This document shows positions 45,935 through 56,619 of a stretch of 64,000 nt of DNA, one piece after another. Origin of the DNA: Gigaspora rosea (lineage: Eukaryota > Glomeromycota > Glomeromycetes > Diversisporales > Gigasporaceae); NCBI GenBank assembly GCA_003550325.1, contig QKWP01000830.1, positions 146,724 through 210,723 on the forward strand. The letters run 5' to 3'. Positions within the stretch are counted from its first letter, which is position 1. The number at the start of each line of letters is the position of its first letter. Position numbers and translations under genes: made by a program. The notes under the pieces are model-generated. The model ran no database searches and had not been told where the DNA came from. It saw only the letters and a program-made list of their open reading frames with translations.

Positions 45935-46035
45935 AATAAAAATTGCCTGGAGGTTTGAAATCGCCTGGAGGTTTAAAATTGCCTAGAGATTTAAAATCAT
46001 CTGGAGGTTTAAATAAAATCGCCGGGTTTAAAAAA
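45935..46035 (+). repeat. ~20-bp tandem repeat in the hAT 3' tail
   Basis: About four copies of ATTGCCTGGAGGTTTAAAAT with changes, then AATCGCCGGGTTTAAA. Confidence 0.75.
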
Positions 46036-46659
46036 ATAAAAAAACCAATTATATTAGGTTGTAGAAATTTTAAAAAGGAGCGAGAAAGTGTGATTGTTTG
46101 AATTAGAGATCTGCCAGTATTTTATATCTGAAATCTCTTATTCAAAGGACAATAAACAATAAATAAATAAATATTTTATATATAAGTAATATAATAACGA
46201 TTCTTCGTAATGGATAAATATATAAATCGTTTGTTTTTAATATTTAAATATTAATCGGATACATAAAGTATAAATCGATATGAATTAAATAAATTTTGGT
46301 CAAAATTTATTAATTTGACCCGTGACCCATCGACCCAGGTAAGATCCCTAGAAGCTACCCCTGGATTTTCAAAAAAATTTTTAAAAAAATCATTACAGTT
46401 GCTACATATAAAACTTTTTTTTACTATGTAAACATCAAAAGGTCGAATAAGTAAAGTTGTTTAGCGTAATGAAATACACCTAAAGTAAAAATTTTATATC
46501 ATCTGGACAACTTTTTATTAGTAGATTTTTCAATTTTTCGAAAAATTTAACAATCTGAAAATAAGCTACCCCATGATTTTTTGTGTAACTTTTTGGCAAA
46601 AAGGTAGCTTATTTTTGGACAAATACGGTATTCAATGAAAAGGAAGAACTTCAAGTAGT

Positions 46660-47240
46660 GCAGCATAGCTGCAAGTTATTTTTAAGAATATAAAAAGAAA
46701 ACAAGATTGGAAAAACAAGTGGGCAGTTCCAGTAGCAAATGGAAGGTTATTGAGAATATCTCCAGAGGTGTTTGACAAGGAAGTTTTTGTTAAGAGAAAT
46801 TAGTATAAAACAAAAGTAATGAATATACCAAAGTATGCAATTGATGCTTTACTACTAAGACAATTTAGTAGAGTGAAAGCAAAACCACAAACAATAGTAA
46901 TGGTAATCAAAGAAAAGTAGCAGTAGTATATTTCGAGTCAGAGGAGAATTTAAGAAAAGCATGGACGTCTGAAGTGTATTATTATAATACCAAGCTTGAA
47001 TGGTTAATTTTGAATAAGAGAGAAGAAATGGAGTTTGATAAAAACAAAGAGTATGTACAACAGGTAGTAAGAGATAAAGGAAAAGGAAAATATATGGAAG
47101 AGAAAAGAAGTAATACATTTGGGAAAAAAAATTATGGAAGAGACAAGCAAGCAGAAAGAAAAAAAAATATATAGAACCAAGAGAAAGAATACAGAAAAGA
47201 AGAGAAGATTTTACGGCCAAGTAAAGCTCATAGTGCAATA
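46660..47240 (+). pseudogene. LINE ORF1-like RRM region (relic)
   Basis: WKNKWAVPVANGRLLRISPE...FDKEVFVKRN, a stop at 46,801, then YKTKVMNIPKYAIDALLL, and after a frameshift KVAVVYFESEENLRKAW and YYYNTKLEWLI. The pattern WxVPVA...KVMxIP...AxVYFxSEExLxxAW matches the RNA-binding ORF1 proteins I associate with LINEs of arbuscular mycorrhizal fungi. A Lys/Arg-rich tail follows. It may be the continuation of 40,528-41,300 and belong with ORF2 at 52,080-55,640. Confidence 0.6.
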
Positions 47241-47259
47241 AACAACTTTATACAACGAA

Positions 47260-47720
47260 GAGCATAGTGAAGAGTTAGTTAATAAAGAAATTCAGTTAAA
47301 GTTCAATGAGCTACATTGGGGAAGTTATTTTAGTACAGCTCTGTGCAAATTTTTAACAAAAACAAATATTAAAAATTAATGCAGATCTGTAACCCTACCA
47401 GCAATCGTTGAAGAATTTTTTTTTTATTTTCTGCACAGATTTAATTTTCTGCACGATCTTTAACAATTAACATCAGGAAAGTTTTTATTATTAAATATCT
47501 GCAAAGATTTGCAACACCAAAGAAAAAAATTTTGTATATACGTTCTTTTATTATTAAAAAAAAACATATATTGTAATATACCGAATACTAATCCCACTAC
47601 ACTACATTGAAATTACTTATAAATTTCTAATTATTTTTATTTTATTACAATATTTATTTTAATATATAATAAATATAAATTTATAATATAAATTTTTTTT
47701 TATTACAAAGAAATTATATA
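47260..47720. other. AT-rich stretch, nothing firm
   Basis: Words such as CTGCACAGATTTA and ATCTGCAAAGATTTGCA recur and resemble the CTGCAAAATT words at 51,360-51,600, which may be the far side of the same disrupted sequence. No coding region was seen. Confidence 0.3.
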
Positions 47721-47724
47721 TTTT

Positions 47725-48310
47725 TACCACAAGAAAAAAAAACTACCATCACTTCACCACAAGAACGCATACAAGAATACCATTAATTTACAACAAGAAC
47801 AACATAATTCACCACAAGAATGCACCATCAACTACAAAAATGCCATCAAGGTTACTACAAGAATGTCGTCACTTTACTACAAGAATGCTGTATAATTACC
47901 ACAAGAATGTCATTGAATCACTACAAGAACGCCGTCATTTCACTACAACGTGTACAATACCATTAGTCTATTCACTACAAGAGTGCTGTAATTCACTACA
48001 AGAACGTATACATGCACACACAAAAATGCTGTCAAGTTACTACGTCACTTTACTTACCACAACATTGAATCACTACAAAAATGCAGTCACAAGCTCTTAA
48101 AATCTAACAAGAACTCTATCGAATCACCACAAAAATGGCGGTAAATTATCGCAAGAATGCTGTTACTTCGTCACAAAAATGCCATCACTTTGGCACAAAA
48201 ACGCTATCACTTTACTGCAAGAATGACGTCGAATTACCATGAAATGCCGCTAAATCACCAAGAACGCCGTATGGTTATAAGAATCAGAAAAGCACCAAAA
48301 AAACTTACAA
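47725..48310 (+). repeat. ~22-bp CACTACAAGAATGCCGTCA minisatellite
   Basis: Over 20 degenerate copies of ACTACAAGAATGCYGTCACTT. Reading frames across it give Leu-Gln-Glu-Arg-type repeats and are not genes. Confidence 0.85.
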
Positions 48311-48359
48311 AAATGCTATAAAAGATTAAAAAATATATTAGTATAAGTTGTAACAAAGC

Positions 48360-49140
48360 TAACAAAAGAAAAAAAACAAAGAAAAAAATAAAAAAATATT
48401 TATCTTCATACTGTACTTATGTAGATTCGTGTAATCTACAAACTATTTTTTTTTCCGTTCTAAAGAAAAAGTAGCAAAAAAAATAATCATTAAAAATGAA
48501 AATAAAAATATAATAAATAAAAAAATTAAATATAACTTAATAATAAAAATAGAATCCAAAAATCAAATAAAAAAAAACTTAACTTATAATGCAATACTTA
48601 AGATAATCTAAAATAGATCGTAACAATTTGATCATGATCTTGTGTATCACAAAGTTAAAAATAAATAATAAGAAAAAACGCAATAGTAAAATAAAAAAAA
48701 ACTAAAAAATTAAAAAAATAAAAAGATTAAAAAAAATAAATAATAGCAGATAGTATAAAAAAATTTTACGAAGAAAAAATGCATTAATAAAATAAAAAAA
48801 TAAGTAAAAATTTTAAAAAATTAAAAATTAAAAAAAATAAATAATAACTTAATAAAAAAAATTTTTACGATAAAACAAAAACAATAAAAAATATTAAAAA
48901 AATAAAATTAAAACTAAAAATAAAAATAAAAAGTAAATACGAATAAAAAAATAATTTAAATAAAAAAAAATTTAAAAAAGAAAAAAAATACGTAATAAAA
49001 AAAAATCGAAAAAATGATTAAGATAATAAAATTAAATATATAAAAAAAAACTGATAATTAAAAAAGAAAAAAAGGAAAAAAAACCGATAATAAGAAAATA
49101 AAAATAAATATTAAAAAAAAAATAAAAAATAAAAAAAGGC
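48360..49140. repeat. A-rich low-complexity tract
   Basis: AAAATAAAA runs with few G or C. The right end (GATAATAAGAAAATAAAAAT near 49,087) recurs at 51,152, on the other side of the satellite. Confidence 0.8.
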
Positions 49141-49261
49141 AAAATGTCAATGGTGATATGTCGCCATGGCGACCCTTATGTGATCTGCCAATCACATTAA
49201 AGATTGTTGATCATATAAATAAAATTTTTTTATTTATTCTTGATTTTGTTTTTTTTTATTT

Positions 49262-49330
49262 TTTAGAACCTGGAGCCGCTGGAGCTGCCGCTGGAGCCGT
49301 CACTAGAGCCGTCGCTGGAGCCGTATAAAG
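49262..49330 (+). repeat. GC-rich GGAGCCG(CT) microsatellite island
   Basis: Units of GGAGCCGTCGCT and GGAGCCGCT, about six copies, in a region otherwise below 30 percent GC. In frame it could encode Glu-Pro-Ser/Ala repeats, but no open frame of useful length surrounds it. Confidence 0.7.
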
Positions 49331-49439
49331 GTATTGGCCATTTCTGTAGATTTTTCAGTACCTTTTCGTCGTTTTTGGCAGGTTATTTTTTTTAAACGAA
49401 TGCGGTACAAGAATGTAGCATGATAGCTAGTTTTTTTTT

Positions 49440-50760
49440 ATATTTAATAAACAGTACTAACGTTCTTACGTTCTTTTCTTTAGAACGAACATAGTACGAT
49501 TGTTGGGATGTAGCTAGAACGGACGTATCATGGTATTTAGTTTTTTTTTTTGTACTAACTTTAAGTTCTTTTCTTTAGAACGAACGTAGTACGATTTAAT
49601 ACGATTGTTGGGGTGTAGAACAGACGTATCACAGTATATTAGATTTTCTTTTTTTTAGAACGAACATAGTACAGTTAGGATGTAGCTAGAACTAGCTAGA
49701 ACGGACGTATAACGACATATCGCGATATATACTGGTATGTTTTTCTTTTTTTTTTATATTAATATAAGTACTAACGTTACGTCATTTTCTTTAGAACAAA
49801 CGTAGTAAGGTTGGAGTGTACCTAGAACGGACGTATAACGACGTATCACAGTATATAGGTTTTTCTTTTTTTTTATTAATATAAGTACTAACGTTACGTT
49901 CTTTTCTTTAGAATGAACATAGTACGATTGTTAGGATGTAGAACGACATATCACGGTATATCGGTTTTTTTTTTTATATTAATATAAGTACTAATGTTAC
50001 ATTCTTTTCTTTAGAATGAACGTAGTATGATTGTTGGGATGTAGAATGACGTATTACGGTACATAGAATTTTTTTTTTATATAATGTAAGTACTAACATT
50101 ACGTTCTTTTCTTTAGAACGAATGTAGTACAATTGTTGGGGTGTAGAACAAATGTATCACGTTATATTGGGGTTTCTTTTTTTTTTTAATATAAGTACTA
50201 ACGTTATGTTCTTTTCTTTAGAAAGAACGTAGTATAGTTGGAATGTAGCTAGAACTAGCTAGAACAGACGTATAACGACGTATCACGGTATATACCGGTA
50301 TGTTTTTCTTTTTTTTTTTTTATATTAATATAAGTACTAAGGTTATGTTCTTTTCTTTAGAACGAACATAGTACGGTTGGGATGTAGCTAGAACGGACGT
50401 ATAACGACGTATCGCGATATATAGGTTTTTTTTTATATTAATATAAGTACTAACATTACGGTCTTTTTTTTAGAATGAACGTAGTATGATTGTTGGGATG
50501 TAGAACGACGTATCACAGTATATAGTTTTTTTTTCTTTTTTTATTTTTTTTTATAATATAAGTACTAACATTATGTTCTTTTCTTTAGAACAAACATAGT
50601 ACGATTTAGTATGATTGTTGGGGTGTAGAACAGATGTATCATGGTATATTGGGGGTTTTTTTTTTTTTATAATATAAGTACTAACGTTACGTTCTTTTCT
50701 TTAGAATTTTTTTTTTATATACTAACAGATCTTTTTTTAGAAAATTGTAGTATGATTGTT
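49440..50760. repeat. SatA array in inverted orientation (about 12 units)
   Basis: Units of 105-135 bp hold ATAAGTACTAACGTTACGTT, CTTTTCTTTAGAACGAACGT, AGTACGATTGTTGGGATGTA, GAACGACGTATCACGGTATA and a T-run. Reverse-complemented, this is the 1-895 satellite (AAAGAAAAGAACGTAACGTT corresponds to AAAGAAAAAAAGAAATGTT). Copies here are better preserved than at the left edge. Confidence 0.88.
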
Positions 50761-50960
50761 AGTTAGTATAGGCCGTAGCAATAGCATAATAGTTAGCTGA
50801 GAATAGCACGATAGTTGGGTCATAGCAGAATAATTGGAATCGGGTTTATATTTTAAAATAATAAATTTCTATTTTTTTTTTTTTAAAAATAATAAATTTC
50901 AATTTTTTTTTTAAAATAATAAATTTTGAATATTTTTTTTTAAATTTGAATATATTTGAT

Positions 50961-51068
50961 GGCCAATCAAAATCGATCGTGTGATTCACGTGAAGACTGA
51001 TTTGTATCGGTCGTCACATGAATCACATGATCGATTTTGATTGGTCGATTACGGGTCGCCATGGCGAC
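50961..51068. repeat. 36-bp-arm inverted repeat plus GTCGCCATGGCGAC
   Basis: CCAATCAAAATCGATCGTGT faces ACATGATCGATTTTGATTGG with TTCACGTGA/TCACATGAA further in. It is followed at 51,055-51,068 by the perfect 14-bp palindrome GTCGCCATGGCGAC, which also stands at 49,160-49,173, so the palindrome brackets the satellite array. Confidence 0.7.
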
Positions 51069-51279
51069 ATGCCTTCATAAAATAAAACCCAAAAATAAAT
51101 AAGAAATAAAAATAAAAATCGATAAAAAATATAAAAAAATTAAAAAAAAACTGATAATAAGAAAATAAAAATAAATATAAAAAAAAATGATATAAAAAAA
51201 AGATAAAAGTATAAAACAACTAAAAACTATAAAAGTGAATAAAAAAAACGTGCTTTTTTATATTTGTTTATTTATTTAT

Positions 51280-51357
51280 GCAATATAGTGGGAATAAAGT
51301 AAATTCTGATTACTCCTTATTACGAAAATTTACTTTTTATTCCCACTATTGTATATG
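51280..51357. repeat. Hairpin of ~28-bp arms
   Basis: CAATATAGTGGGAATAAAGT faces CTTTTTATTCCCACTATTGT, loop CTGATTACTCCTTATTAC. Confidence 0.7.
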
Positions 51358-51729
51358 TGCAAATTGTAAAAAATCTGCAAAATTAAAATTTTTATAAATT
51401 TTCGCAGTATTTTTTCTAAAATTTTGGGATTATTTAATAATTTTGGAGATTATCACAGATTATAATAGCAATGCCTATAATAATCTGCGAAGATTATATT
51501 TTTTAAATATTTGTACAAAAATCTAAATTTTGAAGACCTTTGATTCTGCACTTATTTGATAAATTTGAAGATTACTACAGATTATTAATATTTTATTTTC
51601 CTGATTTAGAAAGATTGATTAAGGGCCTGGTTAGGCCAAATTACTTCTAACAGCTGCACTAGTTAAAATAAAAAAAAAATAGTAGACGAACAAAGCCTAC
51701 TATACAAAATAGCACAAACAAGTTAAGTA

Positions 51730-52071
51730 CGGTCAACTCTCCATAAATGCAACCTCCATAAATGCAATACCTCTATAAATGCACGTTTTTTTCTATTCCG
51801 TAAAATGTTATTAGTACTAAATGCATATTCTATATTCTGTAAATGCACGTTTTCTTGAATAACATTTTATATCACACTAACCTCCCTAAATGCATGTGGC
51901 CAATCAAATTTTAGTATTTAAGATAGGTTATACAGTTTTGGTAGAAGTTACACAAACTTGATGATCTAATTTTTAAAAGCTGCAATTTAATTGGCTCTCT
52001 CTAAATGCAAACCTCCCTAAATGCACGTTGTAGGCTTGTCCCTACAAGTTGCATTTATGGAGGGTTGACTG
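51730..52071. mobile_element. MITE-B copy 2 (342 bp, TA TSD)
   Basis: CGGTCAACTCTCCATAAATG and (reverse complement of right end) CAGTCAACCCTCCATAAATG, flanked by TA at 51,728-51,729 and 52,072-52,073. CCTCCATAAATGCAATACC words repeat inside. The CAGTCAACC ends fit the pogo/Tigger branch of Tc1-mariner. Confidence 0.8.
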
Positions 52072-52079
52072 TATTATCA

Positions 52080-53030
52080 CACAAAAACAAGAAGTTGTGA
52101 TTAAAGTAGCATGCCACAATATTAATAGGATTAAAAATAATAGAGGCAAATTAGAAGCATTACTAGGTTGGGCATGCGAAAAGGATATTGAAATATTAGG
52201 GATAGTAGAGATGAATGCAAATGAAAAGAATTTGAAGTATATATTGAAAGGAAAGAATTTGAAGGGTTTTTGGACAAGGGATGAGATTAAAAAAAGGAAA
52301 GGATCAGGTGTCAGCATATTGGTTAGTAAGAGGTGGGAAAGGCATTTAGGAAAAGTCATACAGTTTGAGGAATATATGATAGAAGCAAGATTTTACTTTA
52401 GAAAGTTCAAGTTGATCATAATAGTAGTTTACATTCCTCCCAATAACAAAAAAGTTGCAAAAAAGATTCAACAAAAAGTGGTTACAAAATTTCTGAAGCA
52501 TTCTACCAATGCAAATTTTATAGTGATGGGTGATTTCAATTACATAGTAGATAAGGAGCTTGATAGGGTGGTACCAAGCGGAGTTATATCGACAAAGCTC
52601 TTACCATTATATAAATGGTTTAAAAACAGAGATTTATTGATGCTTTTAGAGCGTTAAATCCTGGCTTTAAGAAGTTCACCTGGTCTGGTCAAGATACGAA
52701 GTCCAGAATTGATCAAATCTGGATATCGGAAGATTTGAACCTTGGGCTATGCAAAGCTAAAATTAAAGAAGCTGAAGTAATCACAGCAAGTGACCATGAA
52801 ATAGTAACAGCAGAGATTTCATATAAGCGATGGATAAAGTTATGTAATTTGATGGAGAAAAAAAGAAAAACTCCAGCAAGAGTAGTGTATATATATGATA
52901 AAGCAACAAAGGAGAATTGGGTGAATTATCAAAATGATCTTGAGATGTTCTTAAAGAAAAACAAGGGCTTAAGTAAATATTTTGAAAACGAATCAAAAGA
53001 TAGTATCAATACCATATAGAACATCATTTA
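52080..53030 (+). pseudogene. LINE ORF2, AP-endonuclease domain, broken
   Basis: ACHNINRIKNNRGKLEALLG and CEKDIEILGIVEMN hold the N and E positions of the exonuclease-endonuclease-phosphatase fold. KFKLIIIVVYIPPNNKK and NFIVMGDFNYIVD follow; after a stop at 52,655, KSRIDQIWISEDL and ASDHEIVTAEI (catalytic D-H pair) complete the domain. The reading frame begins inside or just right of MITE-B, so the true start is lost. Confidence 0.85.
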
Positions 53031-53429
53031 CAATGGTATCAAGTATGCTGCAAACAAGAACTCATCCAAAAAGAAGATAGTCAAGGAGGAGAGTAGCAAG
53101 AAACAGAAATCTCAGAAAACGGAGCTGCACAAAACAAGTATACAGTTGCGCAAAATTATAAGTAAAATCAGGAAGATTGTGGCAGGTAAATGTGTTTTTT
53201 TGGAACCTAAAAGAGATGAACAAAGAAATTGCAGCAATAAATAGAAAGAGTAATTGTGAAGTGCCGTAGTAAAATCAGATAATGAAAGAGAGCTCGCATT
53301 GTGGCTACAACATGCAAAGATGAAGTGAAAGGGGCTAAGAGCACAAGAGAAGATTGAGTTTGAGAAACAGTCAGAAAAAAAATAAGAGATGCAATTGACA
53401 GAAGGTGTGAAAGAATTGATAGTGATATT

Positions 53430-54475
53430 GGGATGATGTTGATTAGTTTGCTCAAAAAACCAACCAATAAAATAAAAATTGATAGAGTGCTCGAACAAAA
53501 AGGAAATAGTTGGGGTTTAATAAATATACCAAAGCTAGTACTAGAAAAAACAAGAAATCATTTTTGTGAACAGTTTAGAGAAAAAGAAGTTGTACAAAAT
53601 GAGGAGGTGTTCAGAGAATTTTATAGGCTGTTGAAAGAGTTAAAAGTTGAATGGTACAATGATCTTGAGGAAGAGATTTCAGAAGAGGAGTAGTCAAATA
53701 CAGTAAGAGAAATGAAGAGTAATACAGCTACAGAAATTTCAGGAATAGGATATGTATTGATCAAAAATGCTAGCAAAGAATTACAGAAAAAGCTCACAAG
53801 ATTTGCTAGCTTGTGCATAAAATATAGCTATATACTAGCAAGTGGGAGGTTGTGCAATTCTATTAGATTTAAAAGAGTGAAGATTGGGGTTATCAATTAA
53901 TCAATATATGGCCTATTGCGCTTCTGGAGACATTTAGAAAATGTTTAACAAAAATCGTAACTAAAAGACTATCCAAAATAATGGTCGAGAAGGAGATATT
54001 GAAAGAGCCAAATTTTGCTGGACTACCTGAGTGTTCAACAGCAGAAGCAATTCATTTGGTAGAAATGATTGTTGGAGAGGCAAAAGAAAATAGAAAGGAG
54101 CTTTGAGTAGTCTTACACGATATGAAAAAGCATATCTGATATGATTCAGTATCGATTAGAACTTTAAGATTTGCACTACAGAGAGTTAAGTTACAGAACA
54201 AGTAATTAGGTTCGTGGTAGATTTATTTAAAAGTAGAAAAGTTAAAGTTTTGACTGAATTTGGCACAACTAAAGAATTTGAAGCAGGTGACGGTATCGAA
54301 CAAGGTGAAACAATTTCTCCTTTAATATGGAGAATTTTTTATAATCCGCTTCTTCAATGGATACAAGATGATACTGAACTTGGTTATAGAGTTCAATGAT
54401 GAACTGTTAGATATTAGAACAAGCTTGGTAAAAGTAAATGAAGTGCAGTAGGCAGCAGTAGCTTTTGCTAATGAC
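53430..54475 (+). pseudogene. LINE ORF2, reverse transcriptase, broken
   Basis: Pieces: WGLINIPKLVLEKTRNHFCE, WPIALLETFRKCLTKIVTKR (about 53,910), ILKEPNFAGLPECSTAEAIH, VLHDMKKHI*YDSVSIRTLR, FGTTKEFEAGDGIEQGETIS and PLIWRIFYNPLLQWIQDD. The catalytic box reads FANDSTWIA, so the first Asp of the usual DD pair is Asn (codon 54,470-54,472). Many stops. Confidence 0.88.
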
Positions 54476-54499
54476 TCTACATGGATAGCTAGAGTAAAA

Positions 54500-55640
54500 A
54501 CCAGATGGAAAAGTTAATTCAAATCTCGCAAAGGTTTTTTAAGTTTAATGATATTCAAATCATCAGCAAGAAGTCCAAGCTACTTGTTATAAATACTAGT
54601 ATCCAGAAGGAAAAGAGATATATTAAAATTGGCAAAGAGCGAGTTCAAGCAGAAGATAAGAAATCGTTAGTTCGGGTGCTTGAAATTTGGCCAAGTAGTA
54701 GCACCAATGAACAGCAGTTAGAAAAGAAAGCAAAGTTGGTAGTAAAACAGTTTATATGGGCAATACATTACAAGAAGATGACTATAAGTCAGCTAATTTA
54801 TATGAACAATGCATCCCTAGTACCAAAATTAACTTACTTATTACAGACTAACAAATTATCTCATGTAAAATTGAAAAAATTCACCAACCTGTTGTGAAAC
54901 TTATTAAGAACAAAATTGGATTGTCTGCAATGACTGGGAACTATATTTTAACATATCAAGGTTTAGAAAGATATAGATTGCTAGGACACGAGGTGTTAAG
55001 TCAACAAGCATAGACTCAATAGTATGAATCAGGTTGGCGAACTTACGAGATTAAGAGTTAAACAAGGATATGCCTTAGCAGGTCTAGTAACAGAGCAGTG
55101 GGAGGATTCCAAAAATCGCAGCTTACAAAAATTTGAAAGAATAATTTAGCATATCAGATTTTGGTTAAAGCTAAAGAAATAGGGATTTCTATCAGAATGG
55201 CAGAGAGATCATGGAGTGTTCCTGATTTCAGACCAACAATAGAAGAATTGGTGGGAGAAAGAATTTTCGCTAAGGCATATGAAAGTATTAAGAAGTACAA
55301 CCTTTATTATGTTAATCAGTTGATTAAAGAAAATGGTGTTAAAATGATAACTTGGAGCAAATTTCATACTTTGAGAGCTAAATATTCACGTGGCAGAAAA
55401 GCGAAATAGTTTGAAGAAATAGAGAAGAGAATTATTAAGCACTGGAGCACAAGAATAGTAGATGAGAGATTTTAAGTTCAGGCAGAGAATGTTTTGTTAA
55501 TGAAAATTTATACATCGAAATTGTCAGAGGACAAGAGGAAGCATAAGTGGGTTGTACTAAATAACAAAAAGGAAAAGTCAGTTATAGGAAAAGTTAGAGA
55601 AAAAAAGAAGAAGAAGCTGCTAGTGGAAAGCTAGTCAGTA
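54500..55640 (+). pseudogene. LINE ORF2, thumb and C-terminal region, broken
   Basis: KFNDIQIISKKSKLLVINTS, MTISQLIYMNNASLVPKLTY and LLQTNKLSHVKLKKFTNLL (to 54,897), then LIKNKIGLSAMTGNYILTYQ, and from 55,161 a frame with VGERIFAKAYESIKKYNLYY and KMITWSKFHTLRAKYSRGRK, ending with a Lys-rich tail near 55,630. No poly(A) or TSD could be assigned. Confidence 0.75.
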
Positions 55641-55946
55641 GATGAAGATAAAGAAAATAGAGTTCCCAAAGACAGAAATGTCAATTTCTAAAAAAGGTCA
55701 AGATAAAAGTAAAGCAGATTTGTTTTGGATTACTGTATAGAGTGCAATTATAGTGGGTAATTATATAGAGGGTATCATTTATAGAGCGTAGATATGAAGA
55801 TTATTCTGGTTTAAATGAAAATATCTGATTGGTCAATTATTTATTCTAGAAACTGGTAGAATGATTATCTTCTTGCATATTACCACAGAGAATTTGAATT
55901 TACCCCAGAAATTTTTGATTATATATTCCTTAAACCGTATATTTTA

Positions 55947-56237
55947 GCGTACAAATTTGTATGCTAAAATCGGTATAAATAAGGTAAAATAAAAAAATTT
56001 TTTAATGCATAAAACNGTATTCCTGGTTTCGGATCAATGATAGAAGAATTGGTGGGAGAAAGAATTTTCGCTAAGGCATATGAAAGTATTAAGGAGTACA
56101 ACCTTTATTATGTTAATCAGTTGATTAAAGAAAATGGTGTTAAAATGATAACTTGGAGCAAATTTCATCGTACAAATTTGTATGCTAAAATCGGTATAAA
56201 TAAGGTAAAATAAAAAAATTTTTTAATGCATAAAACT
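55947..56237 (+). repeat. LINE fragment between 68-bp direct repeats, with an N
   Basis: The block starting TACAAATTTGTATGCTAAAA and ending AATGCATAAAAC occurs at about 55,949-56,015 and 56,170-56,236. Between them lie an undetermined base (56,016) and ~147 bp almost identical to LINE positions 55,226-55,370 (one visible change from about 56,031 on, AAGAAG to AAGGAG). No TSD typical of a LINE insertion. A joining or gap-filling error is a real possibility. Confidence 0.8.
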
Positions 56238-56619
56238 TTACTTAAATCGGCTAAAATAACACCCAAGAACCCGGGTCATGTGATACGCTCCAAAAAACAA
56301 GTTGGCGTAACTACATGATATAGACAAAAAAGGCACATGTTCATGCTATGGCCAATAAAGTACGTAATTTTGCCTGAACTTTTGGGGGCTATCCTAATTA
56401 ATCCAGTTTAAGTAATGCGTGTTTAAATAACTGTGACATTAAGAGCCACCCGTATATTTAGTAATCCATAACACAAGAGAGGTTATAAAGACTTCTAATT
56501 TGTGAAATGATTAATTTATTAAATTACATCGAGCACAATCACGAGTAATTTTATTAAAATACTAAAAAAATTGCAAAACGATATAAAACAATGCGCAGTA
56601 ACTGTAAACTGGCCTTTAT

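Larger units (their letters stand above)
41426..46350 (+). mobile_element. hAT-superfamily DNA transposon, 4.9 kb, decayed
   Basis: TIRs TAGGGATATTACCCGGGTC and (reverse complement) TAGGGATCTTACCTGGGTC. Perfect 8-bp TSD GAAGCTAC at 41,418-41,425 and 46,351-46,358. It encodes a broken transposase and contains two later insertions (43,578 and 44,045). Subterminal GACCC/GGGTC words are frequent. The 5' non-coding part has a ~100-bp direct repeat (41,570 and 41,800). Confidence 0.93.
41383..46630. mobile_element. MITE-K copy 2, split by a hAT transposon
   Basis: TACCGTAGGTTTCCGAAAAT at the left and (reverse complement of the right end) TACCGTATTTGTCCAAAAAT at 46,630 are its TIRs. TTCAAT flanks both ends (41,377-41,382 and 46,631-46,636). 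Without the hAT it would be about 315 bp. It matches copy 1 at 26,603 on both sides of the hAT insertion point. Confidence 0.8.

Noticed and set aside
46855-47238. 127-codon hydrophobic reverse-strand frame
   Set aside because: Shadow of the Lys/Glu-rich LINE ORF1 relic on the plus strand.
47840-48100. 86-codon frame with LQERRHFTT repeats
   Set aside because: Translation of the ACTACAAGAATGCCGTCA minisatellite.
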